Of a DNA stretch of 64,000 nucleotides, positions 24,976-34,696 are shown piece by piece. The position numbers were made by a program, and so were the translations under genes. The notes beneath the pieces are model-generated. The model was not told the origin of the DNA and did not search any database. It saw only the letters and a list, made by a program, of their open reading frames with translations. Origin of the DNA: Pseudomonas sp. CC120222-01a (GTDB taxonomy: Bacteria > Pseudomonadota > Gammaproteobacteria > Pseudomonadales > Pseudomonadaceae). The stretch spans positions 1 through 64,000 of the forward strand of contig NZ_QEQQ01000019.1 of assembly GCF_003097235.1 (NCBI RefSeq). Reading direction: 5' to 3'. Each line of letters starts with the position of its first letter. Position 1 is the first letter of the stretch.

Positions 24976-26784
24976 TCAGCCCTCGATCTCGATCAGGATC
25001 TCACCCGGTGTCACGCGATCGCCCTTGGCCACGTGGATGGCCACGACTTTACCGGCGATGGCCGCCTGCACTTCGGTCTCCATCTTCATCGCTTCGGTGA
25101 TCAGCACGGCCTGGCCGGCCTTGACCACATCGCCTTCCTTGACCAGCACATCGACGATGTTGCCTGGCATGGTGGTGCTGACATGGCCCGGTGCGCTGGC
25201 CTGCTTGCGCTTGCTGCCACCGCCGCCGACGAATTCGTTGAGCGGCTCGAACACCACTTCTTCCGGCATGCCGTCGATCGACAGGTAGAAGTGACGCTTG
25301 CCTTCGGCCTTGACGCCCACACCGGTGATGTCGACGCGGTAGGTTTCACCGTGCACGTCGATGACGAACTCGGTCGGTACACCTTCACCGCCATGGGATG
25401 CCACTGCACCGGCCTCGGGAATCGGCAGCAGGGCTTCTGGAGTCAGGGTGCCGGCTTCGCGCTCTTCGAGGAACTTGCGGCCAATGTCCGGGAACATGGC
25501 GAAGGTCAGCACGTCTTCTTCGCAACGGGCCAGGGCACCGATGTCACCACGCAGCTTGGCCATCTCTGGCTTGAGCAGGTCGGCCGGGCGCACGTCGATG
25601 ACTTCTTCGTTACCAATGGCCTGGCGGCGCAGCTGCTCGTTGATCACGCCCGGCGCCTTGCCGTAACCACCCTGCAGGTACAGCTTCACCTCGTTGGTGA
25701 TGGTCTTGTAGCGCTCACCGGCCAGCACGTTGAAGAACGCCTGGGTACCGACGATCTGCGAGGTCGGGGTCACCAGCGGCGGGAAGCCGAGGTCTTCACG
25801 CACCCGTGGGATTTCTGCCAGCACTTCGTTCATGCGGCTCAGCGCACCCTGCTCCTTGAGCTGGTTGGCCAGGTTGGAAATCATCCCGCCCGGTACCTGG
25901 TTGACCTGCACGCGGGTATCCACGGCGGTGAACTCGCTCTCGAACTGGTGGTACTTCTTGCGCACGGCGTAGAAGTACAGGCCGATTTCCTGCAGCAGCT
26001 CCAGGTCCAGGCCGGTGTCGAACTCGCTGCCCTTGAGCGCGGCGACCATCGACTCGGTACCTGGGTGGCTGGTGCCCCAGGCGAAGCTGGAGATCGCGGT
26101 GTCGATGTGGTCGGCACCGTTTTCCACGGCCTTGAGCTGGCACATGGCGGCCAGGCCGGCGGTGTCGTGGGAGTGGATGAACACCGGCAGCGACTGCTCG
26201 GCCTTCAGCGCCCGGACCAGCTCGCCAGTGGCGAACGGCGTCAGCAGGCCGGCCATATCCTTGATCGCAATCGAGTCGCAACCCATGGCTTCCATCTGCT
26301 TGGCCTGGGCGACGAAGGCGTCGATGGTGTGCACGGGGCTGACGGTGTAGGCGATGGCGCCCTGGGCGTGTTTGCCGGCAGCTTTCACGGCTTCGATGGC
26401 GACACGCAGGTTACGCACGTCGTTCATGGCGTCGAAGATGCGGAACACGTCGATGCCGTTGACCGCGGCCTTGGCGACGAAGGCCTTGACCACGTCGTCG
26501 CTGTAGTGGCGGTAGCCCAGCAGGTTCTGGCCGCGCAGCAGCATTTGCAGGCGAGTGTTGGGCAGTGCCGCACGCAGTTTGCGCAGGCGCTCCCACGGGT
26601 CTTCCTTGAGGAAGCGCACGCAGGCGTCGAAGGTGGCGCCACCCCAGACTTCCAGCGACCAGTAGCCGACCTTGTCGAGCTTTTCGCAGATCGGCAGCAT
26701 GTCTTCGGTACGCATGCGGGTAGCCAGCAGGGACTGGTGGGCGTCGCGCAGGATCGTGTCGGTTACGTGAATTTTCTTGGACAT
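24976..26784 (-). CDS. oadA: pyruvate carboxylase subunit B (OadA-like, biotin carrier)
   Basis: Protein of 602 residues from the ATG at 26784 (MSKKIHVTDTILRDAHQ), which has GAGGA 8 bp upstream; a start at 26799 is weaker. Residues 1-300 are the carboxyltransferase TIM barrel (TDTILRDAHQSLLATRMRTEDM, IKDMAGLLTP, HSHDTAGLAAMC). A conserved PYC/OADA region follows, then a C-terminal biotinyl domain with the biotin Lys in TEAMKMETEV. With the upstream biotin carboxylase it makes oxaloacetate from pyruvate. No sodium-pump subunits are near, which supports pyruvate carboxylase over oxaloacetate decarboxylase. Confidence 0.93.
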   Translation of the reverse strand: MSKKIHVTDTILRDAHQSLLATRMRTEDMLPICEKLDKVGYWSLEVWGGATFDACVRFLKEDPWERLRKLRAALPNTRLQMLLRGQNLLGYRHYSDDVVKAFVAKAAVNGIDVFRIFDAMNDVRNLRVAIEAVKAAGKHAQGAIAYTVSPVHTIDAFVAQAKQMEAMGCDSIAIKDMAGLLTPFATGELVRALKAEQSLPVFIHSHDTAGLAAMCQLKAVENGADHIDTAISSFAWGTSHPGTESMVAALKGSEFDTGLDLELLQEIGLYFYAVRKKYHQFESEFTAVDTRVQVNQVPGGMISNLANQLKEQGALSRMNEVLAEIPRVREDLGFPPLVTPTSQIVGTQAFFNVLAGERYKTITNEVKLYLQGGYGKAPGVINEQLRRQAIGNEEVIDVRPADLLKPEMAKLRGDIGALARCEEDVLTFAMFPDIGRKFLEEREAGTLTPEALLPIPEAGAVASHGGEGVPTEFVIDVHGETYRVDITGVGVKAEGKRHFYLSIDGMPEEVVFEPLNEFVGGGGSKRKQASAPGHVSTTMPGNIVDVLVKEGDVVKAGQAVLITEAMKMETEVQAAIAGKVVAIHVAKGDRVTPGEILIEIEG

Positions 26785-26795
26785 TATGGGGTTCC

Positions 26796-28211
<1,416 letters not shown>

Positions 28212-28319
28212 TGGATTCTTCCCAAAGCCCGTAGGAACAGACGATCCGGTTGTACCGGTCGGCGCGTGACCAGAGGTTGCTGGCCAGTCGCACATTCACC
28301 CTAGCGCTGAAGGTCGATA

Positions 28320-28339
28320 AACAAAAATCAATATTTGTT
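28320..28339. promoter_or_regulatory. AT-rich inverted repeat between pycA and lysR
   Basis: AACAAA-AATCAATA-TTTGTT is a 6-bp inverted repeat with an 8-nt spacer in an AT-rich part of the 190-bp divergent region. A second imperfect repeat, CGGTAA-CAAGGTA-TTGCCG, lies at about 28370-28388. Either could be the LysR site; I cannot tell which. Confidence 0.4.
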
Positions 28340-28401
28340 AGGGACTGTATTAGCAAAAGCTTATAGTTCGGTAACAAGGTATTGCCGAAGAGCCGATAAA
28401 A

Positions 28402-29364
28402 ATGCGTAAGTCCTTGATGCGTATGACATTGCGTCAATTGCAGATCTTCAACGAGGTGTGCGATTTGCGTTCGTACAGCCGGGCTGCGGAGGAGATGGCA
28501 CTGACGCAACCCGCCGTTAGTCTACAGATCCGTCAGCTCGAAGAGCTGATCGGCCAGCCACTGTTCGAGTACGTCGGCAAGAAGCTCTACCTGACCGAAG
28601 CGGCCGAAGCCCTGCAACGAGCTAGCCGCGACATCTTCGGGCGCCTGGAAAGCCTCGACATGCAGCTTTCAGACATGCAGGGCTCACTGCAGGGGCAGCT
28701 GAAACTGGCGATCGAGTCCAGCGCCAAGTACTTCGTGCCACACCTGTTCGCCGCCTTCAAGCAGCGTCACCCGGAGGTCAACCTGACCCTCACGGTGGTC
28801 AACCGCGCCCAGGCGATCCGCCGCCTTTCCGACAACCGCGACGACCTGATCATCATGTCGATGGTGCCGCAGGACATGGGCTTGGAGTTTCTGCCGTTTC
28901 TCAACAACCCGATCGTGGCGGTGGCCCCGCCGGAACACCCGCTGTGCAAGCTCGAACACCTGCGCCTGCAGGACCTGGAGCCTCATACCCTGCTGGTCCG
29001 CGAGCAGGGTTCGGGCACGCGCAAGGCCTGCGAGGAGTACTTCAAGGACAAGCGCGTGCACTTCACCCAGACACTGGAGGTCGCGTCTGCCGATGCCCAG
29101 CGTGAATGCGTGATCGCCGGCCTGGGCATCGCCCTGCTGACCCGCCATGCCGTGAACCTGGAACTGGCCACGGGGGCACTCAGGGAGCTGCCGGTGGAGG
29201 AGTTGCCGCTATACCGCAGCTGGTGCGTCGTGCAGGCCAAGGCCAAGCGACAGTCGCCGGTGGCCTTGGCCTTTCTGGCGTTCATCCGCAGCGAACGTGC
29301 GCTGATCAGCGCACTGGTTGAGCGTTTTTCGGGGAGGTTGCCGCCGACGCCTGCCACACCGTGA
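28402..29364 (+). CDS. LysR family regulator, probably of pyruvate carboxylase
   Basis: Protein of 320 residues. Residues 8-68 are the winged helix-turn-helix (TLRQLQIFNEVCDLRSYSRAAEEMALTQPAVSLQIRQLEELIG) and the rest is a CbbR-like effector domain (ESSAKYFVPHLFAAFKQRHPEVNLTL). It is divergent from the pyruvate carboxylase operon, the arrangement of a dedicated regulator. ATGs at 28402, 28417 and 28423 are possible starts. Its 3' end overlaps a small gene on the opposite strand by 59 bp. Confidence 0.88.
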   Translation: MRKSLMRMTLRQLQIFNEVCDLRSYSRAAEEMALTQPAVSLQIRQLEELIGQPLFEYVGKKLYLTEAAEALQRASRDIFGRLESLDMQLSDMQGSLQGQLKLAIESSAKYFVPHLFAAFKQRHPEVNLTLTVVNRAQAIRRLSDNRDDLIIMSMVPQDMGLEFLPFLNNPIVAVAPPEHPLCKLEHLRLQDLEPHTLLVREQGSGTRKACEEYFKDKRVHFTQTLEVASADAQRECVIAGLGIALLTRHAVNLELATGALRELPVEELPLYRSWCVVQAKAKRQSPVALAFLAFIRSERALISALVERFSGRLPPTPATP

Positions 29365-29524
29365 GTGCTTGCAGTTCGGGGTAGTCGGCCAGATCGCGGA
29401 GCAGTTGACGCTGGTCGCAATAGCTCTCGATCGCGCGGCGGTATTCCATGCGGCGCTGATCCTTTTCCTGCTGCTTGCGAGCCTTGGCGCTGGGTTGGTA
29501 CGTACCGTCGAAGTCACGAGCCAT
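29306..29524 (-). CDS. small basic protein, PA3496-like family
   Basis: Protein of 72 residues, highly charged: MARDFDGTYQPSAKARKQQ then KDQRRMEYRRAIESYCDQRQLLRDLADYPEL. It resembles the short Pseudomonas proteins of the PA3496 type (RRMEFRRAIE signature), which I recognise only from memory. A strong site (GGGAGACAGG) precedes its ATG. The last third overlaps the 3' end of the lysR gene on the other strand. No function can be inferred. Confidence 0.65.
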   Translation of the reverse strand: MARDFDGTYQPSAKARKQQEKDQRRMEYRRAIESYCDQRQLLRDLADYPELQALTVWQASAATSPKNAQPVR

Positions 29525-29628
29525 TGCCTGTCTCCCAGATAGGATGCGGGAGTTTCAGACTGGCCTTGAGGGTTTACGGTTTAGCTGTGGAATGGTGACA
29601 AAACCGTGAAATCTGCTTTGTCTGTACC

Positions 29629-29660
29629 GGCCTCTTCCCAGGCAAGCCCGCGAAGAGGCC
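29629..29660. repeat. REP-like palindrome
   Basis: GGCCTCTTC and GAAGAGGCC arms (9 bp) flank CCAGGCAAGCCCGC. It looks like a hybrid of REP ends lacking the CTCCCAC core. It lies just beyond the stop codon of the HexR-like gene. Confidence 0.6.
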
Positions 29661-29674
29661 AGGACAGGCTTACC

Positions 29675-30541
29675 TCAGTCGTCGGTAGCCTTGATCGACT
29701 TGGGCGACAAACGCAGGCTGCGCAAGCTGCGCTTCACGCTCTTGAGGTGATTGACCAGGCTCGGCCCACGGGCCATGGCCACGCCCATCGCCAGCACATC
29801 GATCACCACCAGGTGAGCGATACGCGAGGTCAGCGGGGTGTAGATCTCGGTGTCTTCATGCACGTCGATCGCCAGGTTGACCGTCGACAACTCCGCCAGC
29901 GGCGTCGCGCTCGGGCACAGGGTGATCAGGTTGGCACCGCTTTCACGCACCAGGTTGGCGGTGATCAGCAGGTCCTTGGAGCGCCCCGACTGGGAAATGC
30001 ACACCGCCACGTCACCCGGCTTCAACGTCACCGCCGACATGGCCTGCATGTGCGGGTCGGAATAGGCCGCGGCGCTGAGCAGCAGGCGGAAGAACTTGTG
30101 CTGGGCATCGGCCGCTACCGCGCCGGATGCGCCAAAGCCATAGAACTCCACGCGTTGCGCCTGAGCCATGGCGCTCACGGCCTGTTGCAGGGCCTGCGGG
30201 TCCAGGTGCTCACGCACTTCCATCAGGGTGTGCAGGGTGGTATCGAAAATCTTCAGGCTGTAGTCGGCAACCGAGTCGTCTTCATGAATCGCGAACTGGC
30301 CGAAACTGGCACCGGCCGCCAGGCTCTGCGCCAGCTTGAGCTTGAGATCCTGAAAACCCGAACAACCGATCGCCCGGCAGAAACGCACGATGGTCGGCTC
30401 GCTGATGCCCACGCTGTGCGCCAGGTCGGCCATGGAGCTGTGCATCACGGCAGCCGGGTCGAGCAGCACGTGGTCGGCCACTTTGAGTTCCGATTTGCGC
30501 AGCAGGTGGCGCGATTGGGCGATATGTTGCAACAGATTCAC
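29675..30541 (-). CDS. HexR-like regulator (RpiR family, SIS domain)
   Basis: Protein of 288 residues. Residues 1-77 are an HTH_6/RpiR DNA-binding domain (LAHSVGISEPTIVRFCRAIGCSGFQDLKLKLAQSLA). Residues 120-260 are a SIS sugar-phosphate domain (VEFYGFGASGAVAADAQHKFFRL, VAVCISQSGRSKDLL). It matches HexR, the KDPG-responsive repressor of zwf, edd and gap. It is divergent from a zwf gene across a HexR-type palindrome. P. putida has a main hexR beside another zwf, so this is probably a paralogue controlling this locus. Confidence 0.88.
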   Translation of the reverse strand: MNLLQHIAQSRHLLRKSELKVADHVLLDPAAVMHSSMADLAHSVGISEPTIVRFCRAIGCSGFQDLKLKLAQSLAAGASFGQFAIHEDDSVADYSLKIFDTTLHTLMEVREHLDPQALQQAVSAMAQAQRVEFYGFGASGAVAADAQHKFFRLLLSAAAYSDPHMQAMSAVTLKPGDVAVCISQSGRSKDLLITANLVRESGANLITLCPSATPLAELSTVNLAIDVHEDTEIYTPLTSRIAHLVVIDVLAMGVAMARGPSLVNHLKSVKRSLRSLRLSPKSIKATDD

Positions 30542-30585
30542 GGGCTGGACTCGGTTATGATCGGCTGGCCGGGATGTAGCTTTCT

Positions 30586-30600
30586 TGTAGTTATACTACA
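30586..30600. promoter_or_regulatory. HexR-type operator before zwf
   Basis: TGTAGT-TAT-ACTACA is a perfect 15-bp palindrome that fits the HexR motif (TGTAAT-N3-ATTACA type). It lies 45 bp before the HexR-like start and 45 bp before the zwf start, so one site could control both genes. Confidence 0.8.
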
Positions 30601-30644
30601 TGGACGCCAACCCGCCCAGTTAAACGAACGTGGAGAGTGGTGGT

Positions 30645-32087
30645 TTGACTATTCCTTGCGACATTCTGGTGTTCGGTGGCACCGGTGACCTGGCCCTGCA
30701 CAAACTGCTGCCGGCGCTCTATCACCTGTATCGCGAGGCACGCCTGAACAACGCGGTGCGCATCATTGCCCTCGCCCGCCGCCACATAAGCCGTGACGAA
30801 TACCTCAAGCTCGCTGAACGCCATTGCCGGGCGCAGATCGCCCGCCACGATTTCGAAGAGGATGTGTGGCAGCGTTTTTCCGCCCGCCTCGATTACTTCC
30901 CCATGGATGCCGCGCAAAGCGCCGATTTTGGCCGCCTGGCGCGCTACCTAGGCGAACCTGGAGGGCTGACCCGCATCTACTACCTGGCCACTGCGCCCAA
31001 CCTCTTCGTCCCGATCGCCAATCATTTGCGGATTGCCGGGCTGGCCGACAGCGAAGCGCGCATCGTGCTGGAGAAGCCGATCGGCCACTCGCTGGCATCC
31101 GCTACCGCCATCAACGAAGCGATCGGCGCGGTGTTCGACGAATCGCAGGTGTTTCGCATCGACCACTACCTCGGCAAGGAAACCGTGCAGAACCTGATGG
31201 CCCTGCGCTTTGCCAATGCCCTGCTGGAACCGGTGTGGCGCAACGGCCAGGTCGACCATGTGCAGATCAGCGTCTGTGAAACCCTCGGCGTGGAAAACCG
31301 CGGCGCTTACTACGACCGCGCCGGGGCGACCCGCGACATGCTGCAGAATCACCTGTTGCAGCTGCTGTGCCTGGTGGCCATGGAGCCGCCCGCACAGTTC
31401 GAGGCCGAAGCCGTACGCGACGAGAAAGTGAAGATCCTGCGCGCCCTCAAGCCCATTACTGGCCAGGACGTGCAGGACAAGACCGTGCGCGGCCAGTACG
31501 GTGCTGGCCACATCGGCGGCCAGGAAGTGCCGGCCTACTACTTCGAGAAGGACGTCGACAACGACACCGACACCGAAACCTTTGTTGCCGTGCACGCCCA
31601 CATCGACAACTGGCGCTGGGCCGGCGTGCCCTTCTACCTGCGGACCGGCAAGCGCATGGCGCGGCGCTCTTCGCAGATCGTCATCCAGTTCAAACCGGTG
31701 CCCCACGAGCTGTTCAGCGGTGGCCAGGTCAACCAGCTGCTGATCCAGTTGCAGCCAGAGGAACGCATCAGCCTGCGCATGATGACCAAGAGCCCCGGCA
31801 AGGGCATGCGCCTGGAGCCGGTCGACCTGGACCTGAACCTTGCTCAGGTATTCGGCCAGACCCGCCGTTGGGACGCCTACGAACGCCTGCTGCTGGACAT
31901 CCTGGAAGGCGATTCGACCCTGTTCATGCGCCGCGACGAAGTGGAGGCCGCTTGGGCCTGGATCGACCCGATCATCAAGGGTTGGGAAGAGCACTTCCAG
32001 GCGCCCCGCCACTATGCCGCTGGCAATAACGGCCCGGAACAGGCCAACAGCCTGCTGGCCCGACATGGCAGGCACTGGCATAGCTGA
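30645..32087 (+). CDS. zwf: glucose-6-phosphate 1-dehydrogenase
   Basis: Protein of 480 residues from a TTG at 30645 (MTIPCDILVFGGTGDLALHK), with GGAG 10 bp upstream; a GTG at 30630 is an alternative. The NAD(P) motif GGTGDLA, the active-site motif RIDHYLGKETVQN and the substrate segment LEKPIGHSL are intact. It oxidises glucose-6-phosphate to 6-phosphogluconolactone for the Entner-Doudoroff and pentose phosphate routes. No pgl or eda is adjacent, unlike the main zwf operon of pseudomonads, so this is likely a paralogue with its own regulator. Confidence 0.95.
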   Translation: MTIPCDILVFGGTGDLALHKLLPALYHLYREARLNNAVRIIALARRHISRDEYLKLAERHCRAQIARHDFEEDVWQRFSARLDYFPMDAAQSADFGRLARYLGEPGGLTRIYYLATAPNLFVPIANHLRIAGLADSEARIVLEKPIGHSLASATAINEAIGAVFDESQVFRIDHYLGKETVQNLMALRFANALLEPVWRNGQVDHVQISVCETLGVENRGAYYDRAGATRDMLQNHLLQLLCLVAMEPPAQFEAEAVRDEKVKILRALKPITGQDVQDKTVRGQYGAGHIGGQEVPAYYFEKDVDNDTDTETFVAVHAHIDNWRWAGVPFYLRTGKRMARRSSQIVIQFKPVPHELFSGGQVNQLLIQLQPEERISLRMMTKSPGKGMRLEPVDLDLNLAQVFGQTRRWDAYERLLLDILEGDSTLFMRRDEVEAAWAWIDPIIKGWEEHFQAPRHYAAGNNGPEQANSLLARHGRHWHS

Positions 32088-32099
32088 ATGAGGATGCGC

Positions 32100-34421
32100 T
32101 CAATGCGTCCACGGACGGGCGAGCATCTGCCTGAACTCAGACTCCGGGATCGGCCTGCTGATCAGGTAGCCCTGAGCCTCGTCACACGCCTGCTCACGCA
32201 AGAGCGCCAGTTGTTCCGCCGTTTCCACCCCTTCTGCCACCACCTTCAGGCCCAAGCTCCTGGCCATGGTGATGATCGCCCGGGTAATGGCCGCATCCTG
32301 GCTGCCCTCGTGCAGGCCACGGATGAATGCCTGGTCAATCTTCACGTAGTCCACCGGCAGGCGCTTGAGGTAGCTCAATGACGAATAGCCGGTGCCAAAA
32401 TCGTCGATGGCCAGCTTCACCCCCAGCGCATGCAATTGCTCGAAGGTCGAGATGATGTGCTCGACACTTTCCAGCAGCTGGCTTTCGGTCAGTTCGAGCT
32501 CCAGCAGGTGCGGTGCCAACCCGGTTTCCTCGAGCACCTGACGCACCAGGCTGACCAGCTTGCCCTGACGCAACTGGTAGACCGACAGGTTGACCGAAAC
32601 CCGCACCTCCAGCCCTTGCCGCAGCCATTCGCGCGCTTGCCTGCAGGCCTGGCGGAGCACGAATTCACCGATAGGAGCGATCAGCCCGGTTTCTTCTGCC
32701 AGGCCGATGAACTCCCCTGGCGGCACCATGCCCCACTCTGGATGCTGCCAGCGCACCAGTGCCTCGGCGGCATGCAGGTGCCCACTGAGCAGGCACAGTT
32801 TGGGCTGGTAATAGACCATCAGTTGCTCTTCTTCGATGGCCTTGCGCAACTGGTTCTCCAGCTGCAGGCGTTCGAGCGTGCTGGCGCGCAGGCTCTCGGT
32901 ATAGAACTGGAAGTTGTCGCCGCCCAGATGCTTGGCGTGCTGCTTGGCCATGTCGGCCTGGCTGATCAGGGCATCGGCATCGAGCGTGGCATCGGACAGC
33001 ACACTGATGCCCACCGAGGCGCTGACCACCACCTCATGCCCATCGAGCCGCTGCGGCTTGCGCAACTTGTTCAACAACCGGGTGGTGACTCGCACCAGGC
33101 TCGACAGGTTGCTGTAACCATCGAACAGCACGGCAAACTCGTCGCCGGCAAGCCGCGCCACCGTATCCGCCTCGGGAACGGTGCTGACAATGCGCCGGGC
33201 AATCTTGTGAATCAGCTGATCGGCCACTTCATGGCCCAGGCTTTCATTGAGCAGCTTGAAACGGTCCAAGTCGACATGCAGCAAGGCAAGGCTGCGCCCG
33301 TTGCTGCGTACGCGCTGCGCGGCTTCCTGCAGACGCAGCCGGAACAGTGTACGGTTGGCCAGCCCGCTCAGTTCGTCGTAGTGCGCCAGATAGCGCAGGC
33401 GCTCCTCGGATGCCCGCCGGGCCGACAGGTCGGTGAAGAAGCCGACTACCTGGCTCAAGTGGCCTTGAGGGTCGCGCACAGCCGTCAGCTGCAACCTTTG
33501 CGGGTGCAACTCGCCGTGCTTGCGGGCCTCTACCAGCTCACCCTGCCAGCCGCCTTGTTGCGCCAGCGCCGACTCGATGGCCAGGCTGTGCCGGCGCGCA
33601 TCGCTGTGGCATGGCAGGTCGAACAGCTCGCGTGCCAGCAGCTCGGAGCGGTTGTAGCCGGTCATCTGGCAGTAAGCCTGGTTCACTGCCAGCACCACGA
33701 ACTCGGCACTGAGAATTGCCACGCCTTCATTGCAGGCCTCGAACACCGTGGCAGCCAGGCGCTGCTGCTCTTCGAGCACCTTCTGCGCCGAAACCCGTTG
33801 CAGGTCCTGGTTCAACGCCTGATTCTGGAAACGCCGCAGCAGGCTGCGGTCGAGCAGCCGGTTGACCTGCCAGGCCACCACCAGCAGCGCCGCCAGCAGG
33901 ATCAGGCCGAGCCAGCCCCAACCCCGCTGCTGCCCCGCTTCGAAGTGGAACAGGAACAGGATGGGTGGCAACAGGCAGGGCAAGGCAAAGCTCAGGAAAG
34001 CCGGCAGGCTGACTGCATAGGCAATGCTCGCGCTCAAGGTGGCCATCCCCAGCAGCCCGAACACCCAGGCCTGCTGCAGGAAATTGTCCTCCGGCACCAG
34101 CGCGATCGCGGCACAGGCCAAGGTCAAGCCGCTGAATGCCGAACCGAACAGGAACATGCGGCGCCAGCCGGGGTTGGCCTGACGTTGCGCCGTGGCTGCG
34201 TCGAACGCCGCCACCTGGATCACCCGAAGGGCCACCAGCGCGAGCACCCACACCAGCCACACGCCCACCAGCAGATAACGCCCAGGGCTCCACAACAGCC
34301 AGGCGCACAGCAGGCCGTTGAGCAGCATGAACAATGTGGGTAATAGTGAGCCTTGATACAGCAGTCGAGTTCGCTCGACGGAGAGCTGAGTGGCGAACTG
34401 CCTGCGCACGTTCCTTGTCAT
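32100..34421 (-). CDS. membrane PAS-GGDEF-EAL protein
   Basis: Protein of 773 residues from the ATG at 34421; an ATG at 34460 is also possible and neither has a clear site. Several membrane helices (about 20-195) are followed by a PAS domain (about 225-335), GGDEF (about 340-500) and EAL (about 515-765). The GGDEF motif is degenerate ([11 protein letters not shown]) and no RxxD inhibitory site is visible. The EAL domain keeps [32 protein letters not shown] and VAEGVE. It is therefore more likely a cyclic-di-GMP phosphodiesterase than a cyclase. It converges on zwf with a 12-bp gap. Confidence 0.88.
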   Translation of the reverse strand: MTRNVRRQFATQLSVERTRLLYQGSLLPTLFMLLNGLLCAWLLWSPGRYLLVGVWLVWVLALVALRVIQVAAFDAATAQRQANPGWRRMFLFGSAFSGLTLACAAIALVPEDNFLQQAWVFGLLGMATLSASIAYAVSLPAFLSFALPCLLPPILFLFHFEAGQQRGWGWLGLILLAALLVVAWQVNRLLDRSLLRRFQNQALNQDLQRVSAQKVLEEQQRLAATVFEACNEGVAILSAEFVVLAVNQAYCQMTGYNRSELLARELFDLPCHSDARRHSLAIESALAQQGGWQGELVEARKHGELHPQRLQLTAVRDPQGHLSQVVGFFTDLSARRASEERLRYLAHYDELSGLANRTLFRLRLQEAAQRVRSNGRSLALLHVDLDRFKLLNESLGHEVADQLIHKIARRIVSTVPEADTVARLAGDEFAVLFDGYSNLSSLVRVTTRLLNKLRKPQRLDGHEVVVSASVGISVLSDATLDADALISQADMAKQHAKHLGGDNFQFYTESLRASTLERLQLENQLRKAIEEEQLMVYYQPKLCLLSGHLHAAEALVRWQHPEWGMVPPGEFIGLAEETGLIAPIGEFVLRQACRQAREWLRQGLEVRVSVNLSVYQLRQGKLVSLVRQVLEETGLAPHLLELELTESQLLESVEHIISTFEQLHALGVKLAIDDFGTGYSSLSYLKRLPVDYVKIDQAFIRGLHEGSQDAAITRAIITMARSLGLKVVAEGVETAEQLALLREQACDEAQGYLISRPIPESEFRQMLARPWTH

Positions 34422-34638
34422 CTCCAGCGATACTCCGATCGCCGTGCAGTCCTGGGTCATAGCGCTGGTTCTTGTAGTGTTCTTGTTATGGTTGGCACTA
34501 AATGAGCTGCGATCTTACACAAACCGCAGACTTGGCCAAACTGCTGTGGAGCATCTTTCACCCCGTCATGCGGGTGCAGACATTTGGTATAGCTGAAATG
34601 TTGCGGCTACCAGAACCCGATGAGCGACCGCTCAAGAG

Positions 34639-34654
34639 GTGAATATTTATACAG
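34639..34654. promoter_or_regulatory. LexA-like box before uvrD
   Basis: The complement reads CTG-TATAAATATT-CAC, one base away from the LexA consensus CTG-N10-CAG with the typical TATA-rich centre. It lies 43 bp before the uvrD ATG, so SOS control is likely. Confidence 0.6.
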
Positions 34655-34696
34655 TAGACGTTTGCCCGTTGACCGGCCTGCCCCTAGAATGGCCGG

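Noticed and set aside
32430-34343. A 637-codon plus-strand frame opposite the GGDEF-EAL gene
   Set aside because: Antisense shadow with no recognisable domain.
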